7,383 nt of DNA from DATGFK01 sp040007395 (GTDB lineage: Bacteria > Chloroflexota > Anaerolineae > Aggregatilineales > UBA2796). The position numbers and the translations under genes are program-made. Under the pieces are notes generated by a model that did not search any database, was not told where the DNA came from, and saw only the letters and a program-made list of their open reading frames with translations. The DNA lies in the NCBI GenBank assembly GCA_040007395.1, contig JBDTVG010000285.1:1-7383 (forward strand), given 5' to 3'. This document shows positions 1 to 6,766 of this stretch, piece by piece. Each line of letters begins with the position of its first letter. Position 1 is the stretch's first letter.

Positions 1-40
1 GTGGTAAGCTCAATTTTCGGCTAGGATCCATGAACGTCAA

Positions 41-943
41 CTAGCAATCAGGGTACAGTGTTTGTGTCTCCATCGTTTGCTCATGCTCTCCGATTCCGAA
101 TCGATATAATTGGTTTTGTTGGCAGCCATATACAAGAAATCCATTTGAGTCCAGTTCTTGGAGTTCACGCTGCATTTCAAATCCCGTTTTGGTATGATCA
201 TACGGGCCTAGATCATCCCATAAATCTCCATAGTCACCAATATTCTGAAGAAAATTCCCCACTAACTCTACTTCTACATGGGTTAGAAGTTCATCGTTAT
301 TAAAATGACGCATATGGCTACCTGCAATCAAATTAACCAGTACTGTCCCAGAATCAATTCTATAAGCTATTACATCCTTAGATGCTCGTCTCTTTGTTTT
401 GGTCGCAGATGAGTTAGGTAAGTCTTTATTATTTTCTTTTGCCACCTTGTGTTTTTCGATAGACCAATTTGCCAGCGTTTGAATAACTTGGGCTTTGAGA
501 TCATCTACACTTCTAAAAAAGCCGATTTGGTGACCTTCGCTAACCCGTTTCTTAAACGCTTCCATTGCTGTTTTCTTTTCGGATTCAACCATTCCTATTG
601 TGATTGGGTGCGTTTCGTCCATCACAAAACAGAAACGCGGGATCTGCTTGCCGTCACTGGTAACAGTTTCAGCCCAGTCATATTCCAATTCCGTGATACT
701 CTTGCCGCCGTAGTTATTAGGGCACCATCCGTAGCGGTGTGCGTAAATCCCTATAAAAGCATCAGAGGTCTTAACGTTGCGTTCGCACAGTATTAAGGGA
801 TCTTCGCCTGTTACTGCCCAATATTCCATTCCTATAGGCTGAAAATTGAGGAAATTTAGTGCTTCAATCACTATTTTTCGATGATCAGGTAGGTCAAAAC
901 TAGTACTACTTATGAACACCTTGATACGCTTTTCGTTTGACAT
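41..943 (-). CDS. DUF4062-domain protein with an unrecognised C-terminal domain
   Basis: A 300-residue soluble protein with no signal peptide or membrane segment. Residues about 7-110 match the DUF4062 (PF13271) pattern: an opening strand 'KVFISST' followed by 'DLPDHR', then 'PIGMEYW', then 'SDAFIGIYAHRYGW' and 'SITELEYDWA'. In characterised architectures this domain sits at the N terminus of larger proteins with NTPase, TPR or WD40 parts and is thought to be a TIR-like adaptor; no enzyme activity is established for it. Residues about 118-165 look helical. Residues 166-190 are a charged, probably flexible linker. Residues 190-300 form a compact region I do not recognise, with Cys274 and Cys300. 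The ATG at 943 is supported by AGGA six bases upstream (950-953). G+C is clearly lower than in copA (low-to-mid 40s percent by eye), which suggests horizontal acquisition. Domain call is firm; a defence or signalling role is inference. Confidence 0.88.
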   Translation of the reverse strand: MSNEKRIKVFISSTSFDLPDHRKIVIEALNFLNFQPIGMEYWAVTGEDPLILCERNVKTSDAFIGIYAHRYGWCPNNYGGKSITELEYDWAETVTSDGKQIPRFCFVMDETHPITIGMVESEKKTAMEAFKKRVSEGHQIGFFRSVDDLKAQVIQTLANWSIEKHKVAKENNKDLPNSSATKTKRRASKDVIAYRIDSGTVLVNLIAGSHMRHFNNDELLTHVEVELVGNFLQNIGDYGDLWDDLGPYDHTKTGFEMQRELQELDSNGFLVYGCQQNQLYRFGIGEHEQTMETQTLYPDC

Positions 944-951
944 TTTAAATC

Positions 952-975
952 CTGAGTTCAGTAGCTACAACTCAG
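952..975. repeat. Nested inverted repeat in the leader of the DUF4062 gene
   Basis: CTGAGTT (952-958) and AACTCAG (969-975) are perfect 7-bp inverted arms, and the space between them contains the self-complementary octamer GTAGCTAC (961-968). The element lies between the -10-like hexamer (979-984) and the ATG of the DUF4062 gene, and its left edge touches the AGGA ribosome-binding site (950-953). It could be an operator overlapping the transcription start, or an RNA hairpin that masks part of the ribosome-binding site. The repeat is seen directly; the function is inferred. Confidence 0.5.
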
Positions 976-978
976 AAT

Positions 979-984
979 AGTATA
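979..984 (-). promoter_or_regulatory. Candidate -10 box (TATACT) for the DUF4062 gene
   Basis: On the minus strand this hexamer is TATACT, five of six matches to the sigma-70 -10 consensus. It is 35 bp upstream of the DUF4062 start codon and would put transcription initiation near 972, at the edge of the palindrome 952-975. No good -35 hexamer lies at 16-18 bp spacing (the sequence there reads CTATTT or TATTTG), so the call is tentative. Confidence 0.35.
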
Positions 985-1017
985 GCGATTCCCCAAAACA
1001 CAAATAGGGTTTTTAAT

Positions 1018-1048
1018 CTTGTGCTAACAGCAGTACTGTCAGCACAAG
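1018..1048 (-). terminator. 13-bp stem-loop between copA and the DUF4062 gene, possible terminator
   Basis: CTTGTGCTAACAG (1018-1030) and CTGTCAGCACAAG (1036-1048) pair over 13 bp with a 5-nt loop. The single mismatch becomes a G-U pair in the minus-strand transcript. It lies about 50 bp past the copA stop codon and before the DUF4062 promoter candidate, where a copA terminator would be expected. Neither strand has a run of T directly after the stem (the minus strand continues ATTAAAAACCC), so it is not a textbook Rho-independent terminator. It may be a transcript-end hairpin, a 3' stabiliser or a protein-binding site. Confidence 0.45.
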
Positions 1049-1096
1049 AACCAAGTTTTGTTGCTATTGCGTGTTTAGTGAGTTGAATATGTAGCC

Positions 1097-3571
1097 CTAA
1101 ATTCGTTTCCGCCGCAGCCTCAACGAGTTGGAAACCACAAATAGCGACGAAAAAGCCATCGCGCCAGCCGCCAACATTGGGACAAGTAATCCTGCCATCG
1201 CTACCGGGATCAGGATGATGTTGTAGATAAACGCCCAGAACAGGTTTTGGTAGATTGTCCGCATCGTGAGGCGGCTGAGTTGGATCGCCCGTGCGACACC
1301 GCGTAGATCGCCGCTGACCAATGTGACATCCGAGGCTTCGATGGCAATGTCTGTGCCTGTGCCGATGGCAATCCCGACATCAGCTTGCGCCAGTGCAGGC
1401 GCATCATTGATACCGTCACCAACCATCGCGACCCGTTGACTGTCGCCTTGCAGTTTTTGTACGGCGTTGGCTTTATCACTGGGCAGCACGTCAGCGAGTA
1501 TCCGATCAATACCCACTTCACGGGCGATGGCTTGGGCGGTGCGTTCATTATCGCCCGTGATCATGGCAACTTCCAGACCGAGCGCACGCAGCACGGCAAT
1601 CGCTTCCCGCGATCCCTCTTTCACGGTGTCGGCAATGCCGATAACCCCGGCAAGCTGTCCCTCAATAACCACCAGTACGGCGGTTCGGCCTTGTGCTTGC
1701 AGTGTAGTTACTGTTTCGTCTACTGCGCGGGTATCGATGTTGAGTTCACGGACATAACGTGGGCTGCCGATTTGCACCTGCTGCCCCTCAATAACTGCAC
1801 GGATACCCCGCCCCGACTCGGCTTCAAAGTGTTCTGGCTGTGTCAGCAGATAGTTCGCGGCCTGTGCATACTTCACTACCGCCTGTCCGAGTGGATGTTC
1901 GCTGCCACGTTCGGCGCTCGCCGCCAGTCGAAGCAGATCCTTGGCATCATAGCCCGCGTTGGGAAGAACATCCGTGACTGTCGGTTCGCCGCGAGTAATG
2001 GTTCCGGTTTTGTCCAATGCGATCACTTGCAGCCGATGGGCGCTTTCCAGTGCGGCACTGTTCTTGAACAGGATACCGAGTTCTGCACCTTTGCCCGTCC
2101 CGACCATGATCGCCGTCGGGGTTGCTAAGCCTAACGCGCACGGGCAAGCAATCACCAGCACCGCTACGGCGTGGATCATTGCGATAGTAAAGTCTACATG
2201 ACCGATCAGCAGCCAGCCCAAAAAGGTCAGCGTCGCCAATGTAATCACTGCCGGGACAAAAACGCTAGAGACCTGATCGGCAACCCGTTGAATGGGTGCT
2301 TTCGAGCCTTGCGCTTGTTCCACCAACCGGACAATCTGTCCTAGCGCGGTTTCTGCGCCGACTCGCTGCGCCTCAACGACCAAACGCCCCTGCTTATTGA
2401 TCGTTGCGCCGATCACCTCATCGCCGGCCTGCTTGGTGACGGGCAAACTCTCGCCAGTGAGCATCGATTCGTCCACTGAGGAGCGCCCCTCGGTGACAAT
2501 GCCATCGACGGCGATGCGTTCGCCGGGCCGCACAACTATCTGATCGCCCACGACCAGATCATCAACGGCGGTGTCGATCTCTTGCCCATTCCGCAGCAGG
2601 GTTGTAGTACGTGGCGCAAGCCCCATCAGCTTCTTGATCGCGGCGCTGGTTTGTCCTTTTGCCCGCGCTTCGAGCAATTTGCCCAGCGTGATCAAGGTTA
2701 GGATCACGGCGGCGGTTTCAAAGTACACATGGCCTTGCAGCGCTGGAATATTGAGCAATGTACCAATGAGCACCGCTATACTATATAGATACGCCGCCAG
2801 CGATCCCATCGTGATCAGCGTATCCATATTAGTCGTGCCGTTGCGGGCGGCTTTATACGCGCCGACAAGGTACTGTCGCCCGACAATGAACTGCACTGGA
2901 GTCGCCAGCAGACCGAACACAAAAGGCCAGCCTGCCCACGCAAACCATGCAAATGGCCCAGCTGCCGTAACCACCATGCCCATCGCGTCAGTCGCGGGCA
3001 TAGAGGCTAACGCCAGATCGCGAGCCATGCTCAAGATGAACAGCGGCACGGTGAAGGCAACGCCAATCCAGACCAGCCGCGTCTGGCGATCAATCTCAGC
3101 CTGACGCGCCAGTCGTTCGGCATCTTCGGGAGCTTCACCAGTCGAACCATCCAGTACCTTGTAGCCCGCCGCCGCGACAGCTTTCACAATATCGGAACGG
3201 CGCACCGAACCGGGCAGATACGTAACCGAAGCCTTATCCAGCGCCGGATTCACCGTAATCGCAAGGATCGCCGGATTTTTACTGGTGGCGTGTTCTACAG
3301 GCTGTACACCGTTACTAGCGGTAATGGGCAGATCCATTGTGGCCTGTGCCACGCCGTAGCCCGCTTTCGCGACCCGCTCAATCACCTGCTTGAGATCGAC
3401 CTGATCCGGGTTGTAATGGATCGTTGCTTTCTCAGTGGCGAAGTTAACATTAGCTTCCACCACGCCTTCCGTCTTGGAAAGCGCTCGCTCAACCGTGCGG
3501 ACACAATTGGCACAGGTCATGCCAGTAATCGGTAAATCCAGAATCAAATCTTGAGTCATTTCTTGAACCAT
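1097..3571 (-). CDS. copA: Cu(I)-exporting P1B-1-type ATPase CopA
   Basis: An 824-residue inner-membrane ATPase that pumps Cu(I) out of the cytoplasm. Residues about 11-75 are a heavy-metal-associated domain with GMTCANC (Cys20, Cys23). Residues about 79-140 fold like a second such domain but have lost the CxxC (the site reads TASNGVQPVEHA). Catalytic motifs are all present: TGES (372-375) in the actuator domain, the CPC transport site (476-478), phosphorylation motif DKTGT (Asp520), the HP motif (559-560) and GDGIND (718-723). Cu(I) specificity is supported by N-x6-YN-x4-P (Asn776, Tyr783, Asn784, Pro789) and M-x2-SS-x5-N (Met805, Ser808, Ser809, Asn815) in the last two membrane helices. The ATG at 3571 is chosen because AAAGGGTGA (3578-3586) precedes it at good spacing; Met5 has only a weak site. 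No copper regulator or chaperone is adjacent. Length is normal and the frame intact. Confidence 0.97.
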   Translation of the reverse strand: MVQEMTQDLILDLPITGMTCANCVRTVERALSKTEGVVEANVNFATEKATIHYNPDQVDLKQVIERVAKAGYGVAQATMDLPITASNGVQPVEHATSKNPAILAITVNPALDKASVTYLPGSVRRSDIVKAVAAAGYKVLDGSTGEAPEDAERLARQAEIDRQTRLVWIGVAFTVPLFILSMARDLALASMPATDAMGMVVTAAGPFAWFAWAGWPFVFGLLATPVQFIVGRQYLVGAYKAARNGTTNMDTLITMGSLAAYLYSIAVLIGTLLNIPALQGHVYFETAAVILTLITLGKLLEARAKGQTSAAIKKLMGLAPRTTTLLRNGQEIDTAVDDLVVGDQIVVRPGERIAVDGIVTEGRSSVDESMLTGESLPVTKQAGDEVIGATINKQGRLVVEAQRVGAETALGQIVRLVEQAQGSKAPIQRVADQVSSVFVPAVITLATLTFLGWLLIGHVDFTIAMIHAVAVLVIACPCALGLATPTAIMVGTGKGAELGILFKNSAALESAHRLQVIALDKTGTITRGEPTVTDVLPNAGYDAKDLLRLAASAERGSEHPLGQAVVKYAQAANYLLTQPEHFEAESGRGIRAVIEGQQVQIGSPRYVRELNIDTRAVDETVTTLQAQGRTAVLVVIEGQLAGVIGIADTVKEGSREAIAVLRALGLEVAMITGDNERTAQAIAREVGIDRILADVLPSDKANAVQKLQGDSQRVAMVGDGINDAPALAQADVGIAIGTGTDIAIEASDVTLVSGDLRGVARAIQLSRLTMRTIYQNLFWAFIYNIILIPVAMAGLLVPMLAAGAMAFSSLFVVSNSLRLRRKRI

Positions 3572-3693
3572 TGCAGATCACCCTTTCGTGGCTCACTCCC
3601 TCACCATCAAGCAGTACGGAGTCAGCATATTATCCCCTATAGCATAGAGTGACTATTCTGAGATTACCTTACAGGGACGAATGTCATCATTTT
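3572..3693 (-). promoter_or_regulatory. copA leader and promoter region
   Basis: This segment lies upstream of copA and contains no gene. The clearest element is the copA ribosome-binding site AAAGGGTGA (minus strand, 3578-3586). The best -10-like hexamer is GATAAT (minus strand, 3629-3634), directly preceded on that strand by TATAGGG; at 17 bp the -35 position reads AATAGT, a poor match. MerR-type copper promoters have long spacers and weak -35 boxes, but I see no clear CueR-, CsoR- or CopY-type dyad here. Copper induction is expected for the family but not shown by this sequence. Confidence 0.3.
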
Positions 3694-3728
3694 CCCCTCT
3701 CCGAAGTCGGAGAGGGGCGAGAGGTGAG
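3694..3728 (-). repeat. Palindromic repeat, copy 1, behind the SBBP gene stop codon
   Basis: CCCCTCTCCG (3694-3703) and CGGAGAGGGG (3708-3717) form a perfect 10-bp stem with loop AAGT, followed by CGAGAGGTGAG. It starts 7 bp past the stop codon of the SBBP gene. A second copy with the same layout and orientation lies at 6811-6847 behind the MutS fragment; the shared pattern is CCCTCTCC, a 6-7-nt centre differing between copies, GGAGAGGGGC, then a GTGAG tail. No T-run follows on the transcribed strand, so it looks like a REP-type dispersed element that may act at transcript ends. Confidence 0.7.
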
Positions 3729-3735
3729 ATAAATC

Positions 3736-6711
3736 TTACGGCACGAACGTCGGCGCGAGTTTCGGCGGAATGGGCGGACTGGCGATCCAGTGTCCCGCAA
3801 CGGGTTTGTCGTTGGCAATGCCGAACACAAGCTGAATATCGCCATAGCCTGTCGTGGGCGTGTTCTTGAGATAGATCAGGCCATTCGAGGGACGGAATAC
3901 ACCGATCCCGGCACTACCATCGCCAGTCCAGTTGCCCGCGATTGGACTGTCACCGGTTACGCCCAACGTCGCTTGATAGCTGCCCGTCGCGCTGCAATTG
4001 CATACCTGGTCGGTCAAGTAGAACGTGGCATTGCTTGGACGGAACACACCGGGACTGTCTATGCCATTATGATTCCAGTCAGCCGCCACAGGCACGTCAC
4101 CCGGTACACCCAACACCATCTGGAAGTCAGCAAAGCCTGTCGTAGCTACATTCTTGAGATAGATCAGCCCGTTGGAGGGACGGAACACGCCAACTCCATC
4201 CTTGCCGTCGCCATCCCAATCGCCCGCCATTGGCACATCGCCACTGATGCCCAGTGCGAAAGTGTAGACGGTGGGTGCGCCGGGGGAGTTCGAGTCGCGC
4301 AGGAGGAATTGTCCTGCCCGGTACACGCCCACCGTATCGATCCCATCACCGTTCCAATCTCCTACCACGGGCAGGTCAGTAGCGATGCCGAACGCAGTGA
4401 TAATGTTTGCGACCCCGGTGGTATTCGAGTTGCGTAGATAGAATGTCGCGGTGGATGGTCGGAAAATGCCGATGGTGTCTTTGGGGCTGCTGTTGGGCAA
4501 CGGGATCAGGTCGAGTTTGGTGATGAACGCATCGTTGCTACCGCGAAAGATGGTTTGGAAGGCACCCACCGTGGTCGGGAAATCCGTGCTACCAGTGTGA
4601 CCCATGACATAGACACTGCCACTGCTGTCTACCGCAATTGCATCGCCTATGTCATCACCACCGCCGCCCAAGAAGGTGCTATAAAGTAGCGCAGTACCAG
4701 TCGTGTTCAGCTTGGTTGCAAACGCATCGTAGCTCCCGCTCACCGTTTGGAAGGCACCTGCCGTCGTCGGGAAGCCGGCGCTGTTAGTAGTGCCCACGAC
4801 GTAGGCACTGCCGCTACTGTCCACGGCGATCCCAATGCTTATGTCATAGTTGCTGCTGCCCAGATAGGTGCTGTAGGATAGATTACTGCCGGCTGCGTTC
4901 AGCTTGGTCACGAACACATCGCCGCCGCCGCTATAGATGGTTTGGAAGGCACCCACCGTGGTCGGGAAATCCGTGCTACCAGTGTGACCCATGACATAGG
5001 CACTGCCGCTGCTGTCTACCGCAATTGCATAGCCTCCGTCAAACTGGATGCCACCCAGATACGTGCTGTAGACCAGCGCAGTACCAGTTGAGTTTAGCTT
5101 AGCTACGAACACATCGGCGACGCCGCCACTATAGATGGTTTGGAAGGCACCTGCCGTCGTTGGGAAGTTGACGCTGTTAGTAGAACCCGTGACATAGGCA
5201 CTGCCGCCGCCGTCCACTGCAATCCCACTGCTAGAGTCTATGTTGTTGCCGCCGAGGAAAGTGCTGTAAGCCAACCCGGTACCCGCGGCATTCAGCTTGA
5301 CCACGAACACATCGTTGACACCGTTAAAGGTCGTTTGAAAAGCGCCGGGAGTCGTCGGAAAAGTGGGACTATACGTATAGCCCGTGATATAGGCGTTTCC
5401 AGTGCTGTTTACCGCAATTGCAGTGCCTATGTCTTCACCACTGCCGCCCAAGAAGGTGCTATAAATTAGCGCAGTACCAGTCGTGTTCAGCTTGGTTGCA
5501 AACGCATCGTTGCTACCGCCAAAGATGGTTTGGAAGGCACCCACCGTGGTCGGGAAATCGGTGCTACTAGTGTGACCCGTGACATAGACACTGCCGCTGC
5601 TGTCTACCGCAATTGCACTGGGGGCATCATTGCCGCCGCTCAGGTAGGTGCTGTAGACCAGTCCAGTACCCGCGGTGTTTAACTTGACCACGAACACATC
5701 GCCCACACCGTTAAAGGCTGTTTGGAAAGATCCAGGGGTCGTTGGGAAGTTCGTGCTCTCAGTAGAACCCGTGACATAGGCGGCACCGCTGCTGTCCACC
5801 ACAATCCCAGCGCCCACGTCATAGTCACTGCCGCCCAGATACGTCGAGTACACCAGCCCCGGATCGATGACCAGCGGCAGCGCCGAGTCGTAAGTGCCCA
5901 GTGTGAACTGCGCCGTGCCATCCGCTGCGACTGCATAATGCGCCACGACTGGATGCTGCACACCATCTGTGCCATTTTGCCAGACTTCCGGCACCTGTTC
6001 AGTTAACGTCAGACCGTTCGCCGCATCGATCAGCAGATCGCCGCTGATCGGGTCAAGTCGAGTGGCGGTTGCGCCGTCGTAGTGCCAGCGGATCAGCGAC
6101 GGATCAGCATGTGGCGCGACGGTATACGTGCCTTTGAGTACGCCGCCGTGTCCGTTATAGGTCAGGTCGATACCGGGGTACAGATCGTGATAAGTGACCC
6201 CCGCAAAGGTCGGCACGTTGGTGTGCCATTGCGCCGGATCATTGCCGATGAAGAAATTGGCGATCCCCGGCTGCTGATCCGCGCCACCGAGTATCGCGTT
6301 AGGACTCGCGCCGTCAAAGTTGAGCCGCACGGTAACACTGGTTTGCGGCGTAGTATCAGCAGTTGGCGTGTGCCGCAGCGCGAGAGATCGATCATCCACT
6401 GGCTTGGGCGACTTCGATCCTGTCGTGAGCGCTAGTGTGACTCCTTGCGGCGTGAAAAACAGGTGTCCAGCGCTGCTTCGCACTTCAAAGCGCACACTTG
6501 AATCGAGTTGTCCGGCGTTGGCGATGAACGAGGTCGGCAGCTTGCCATAAGCATCCTGCGCCGATTTGGGGATAGCGGTACTTGGTGTGGCTACGGATTG
6601 CGTAGCCGCCTGAACATGCTGTTGTGGGGTGGCGTTGACGATTAGCGCCGCGATGAGGATGAAAACCGATAAGCCGTGTCGAAATATGCGGGGTGAGTGA
6701 TGATTCAGCAT
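3736..6711 (-). CDS. Secreted protein with seven SBBP repeats and five FG-GAP/VCBS-like repeats
   Basis: A 991-residue exported protein of unknown substrate. Residues 1-35 form a Sec signal peptide: basic HHSPRIFRHG, hydrophobic core LSVFILIAALIV, probable cleavage after VQA. Residues about 55-283 are a beta-rich N-terminal domain like that usually found before SBBP repeats ('SFIANAGQLDSSVRF', 'DLYPGIDLTYNG', 'LVIDPG'). Residues 286-736 are seven SBBP (PF06739) repeats of 62-66 residues with core 'YSTYLGG', 'AIAVDSSGSAYVTG', 'NFPTTPGAFQT', 'DVFVVKLN', giving one seven-bladed beta-propeller. Residues 745-976 are five repeats of about 46 residues ('GVFRPSNGLIYLKN', then 'DVPVAGDWNGDGID'), with calcium-loop-like DxDGDG in some. 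There is no C-terminal anchor, LPxTG or sorting motif. The ATG at 6711 is preferred over a GTG at 6753 because AGAGGAGG ends five bases before it and the signal peptide then starts normally. Likely an extracellular or surface-associated binding protein; ligand unknown. Confidence 0.9.
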   Translation of the reverse strand: MLNHHSPRIFRHGLSVFILIAALIVNATPQQHVQAATQSVATPSTAIPKSAQDAYGKLPTSFIANAGQLDSSVRFEVRSSAGHLFFTPQGVTLALTTGSKSPKPVDDRSLALRHTPTADTTPQTSVTVRLNFDGASPNAILGGADQQPGIANFFIGNDPAQWHTNVPTFAGVTYHDLYPGIDLTYNGHGGVLKGTYTVAPHADPSLIRWHYDGATATRLDPISGDLLIDAANGLTLTEQVPEVWQNGTDGVQHPVVAHYAVAADGTAQFTLGTYDSALPLVIDPGLVYSTYLGGSDYDVGAGIVVDSSGAAYVTGSTESTNFPTTPGSFQTAFNGVGDVFVVKLNTAGTGLVYSTYLSGGNDAPSAIAVDSSGSVYVTGHTSSTDFPTTVGAFQTIFGGSNDAFATKLNTTGTALIYSTFLGGSGEDIGTAIAVNSTGNAYITGYTYSPTFPTTPGAFQTTFNGVNDVFVVKLNAAGTGLAYSTFLGGNNIDSSSGIAVDGGGSAYVTGSTNSVNFPTTAGAFQTIYSGGVADVFVAKLNSTGTALVYSTYLGGIQFDGGYAIAVDSSGSAYVMGHTGSTDFPTTVGAFQTIYSGGGDVFVTKLNAAGSNLSYSTYLGSSNYDISIGIAVDSSGSAYVVGTTNSAGFPTTAGAFQTVSGSYDAFATKLNTTGTALLYSTFLGGGGDDIGDAIAVDSSGSVYVMGHTGSTDFPTTVGAFQTIFRGSNDAFITKLDLIPLPNSSPKDTIGIFRPSTATFYLRNSNTTGVANIITAFGIATDLPVVGDWNGDGIDTVGVYRAGQFLLRDSNSPGAPTVYTFALGISGDVPMAGDWDGDGKDGVGVFRPSNGLIYLKNVATTGFADFQMVLGVPGDVPVAADWNHNGIDSPGVFRPSNATFYLTDQVCNCSATGSYQATLGVTGDSPIAGNWTGDGSAGIGVFRPSNGLIYLKNTPTTGYGDIQLVFGIANDKPVAGHWIASPPIPPKLAPTFVP
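3784..4479 (-). repeat. Region encoding five FG-GAP/VCBS-like repeats
   Basis: Five tandem units at the C terminus of the SBBP protein (residues 745-976). Units 1-3 carry D-x-(D/N)-x-(D/N)-G-like loops (DWNGDG, DWDGDG, DWNHNG), unit 4 has NWTGDG, and unit 5 has lost the loop (HWIASP). Units 3 and 5 are nearly identical in their first half, at DNA level too, indicating duplication. Unit 4 has a small insertion with Cys904 and Cys906, the only cysteines I find in the protein. Confidence 0.75.
4504..5856 (-). repeat. Tandem array encoding seven SBBP propeller blades
   Basis: Seven direct units of about 186-198 bp inside the SBBP gene, in frame with the protein repeat. Most pairs are diverged, but parts are almost identical: a 65-bp stretch at 4548-4612 (blade 7) is the same as 4935-4999 (blade 5). 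The blade 6/7 boundary (about 4663-4730) matches the blade 2/3 boundary (about 5444-5511) with very few differences. This is a coding repeat, not a CRISPR or satellite. Confidence 0.85.
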
Positions 6712-6730
6712 AGAAGCCTCCTCTGTAAAT

Positions 6731-6736
6731 ATTATA
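6731..6736 (-). promoter_or_regulatory. Candidate -10 box (TATAAT) for the SBBP gene
   Basis: On the minus strand this is a perfect TATAAT, 20 bp upstream of the SBBP start codon, within an AT-rich stretch (6725-6780) that stands out from the surrounding GC-rich DNA. A second perfect TATAAT lies 30 bp further upstream (6761-6766). Each is preceded by TTGTGA and an A- or T-run, but at only 11-13 bp, too short for a standard -35. If 6731-6736 is used, the leader would be only about 12 nt, just enough for the ribosome-binding site; the upstream box would give a longer one. Confidence 0.45.
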
Positions 6737-6760
6737 TAGTGCAAAAAAATCACAAATTTA

Positions 6761-6766
6761 ATTATA
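6761..6766 (-). promoter_or_regulatory. Second TATAAT box upstream of the SBBP gene
   Basis: A perfect minus-strand TATAAT 49 bp upstream of the SBBP ATG, preceded by an A-run and TTGTGA (6778-6783). It would give a leader of about 42 nt, a more usual length than that from the downstream box. No consensus -35 at 17 bp (GCCTTA). Confidence 0.35.

Noticed and set aside
1..40. Possible further gene or hairpin to the left of the DUF4062 stop codon.
   Set aside because: Forty bases are too few, and I see no start codon with a ribosome-binding site and no strong inverted repeat.
1385..2128. A 247-codon open frame on the plus strand inside copA.
   Set aside because: It lies wholly antisense to a gene with intact catalytic motifs; its translation has no recognisable domain and no ribosome-binding site was evident. 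It is a shadow of GC-rich coding DNA, as is the one at 2571-3104.
3640..3685. A CopY- or CueR-type copper operator upstream of copA.
   Set aside because: ACA and TGT around 3671-3684 and TTACCTT at 3664-3670 were considered, but the arms are only 3 bp or lack a partner; no convincing dyad is present.
3694..3717. Rho-independent terminator for the SBBP gene.
   Set aside because: The stem is perfect and well placed but the minus strand continues AAAATGATG, with no run of T, and the same element recurs at 6811-6847 with the same lack. It is listed as a repeat instead.
3790..4437. A 215-codon plus-strand open frame opposite the FG-GAP-like repeats.
   Set aside because: Its apparent internal repetition only mirrors the repeats of the real gene on the other strand; there is no independent support.
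4504..5856. Possible CRISPR or satellite-type array.
   Set aside because: The period of about 195 bp is in frame with a 65-residue SBBP repeat and there are no spacer-repeat units of CRISPR size.
6712..6753. An upstream GTG start for the SBBP gene, adding 14 residues.
   Set aside because: The added residues would precede the signal peptide, the GTG has no ribosome-binding site, and the likely -10 box lies within the extension. The ATG at 6711 has AGAGGAGG at ideal spacing.
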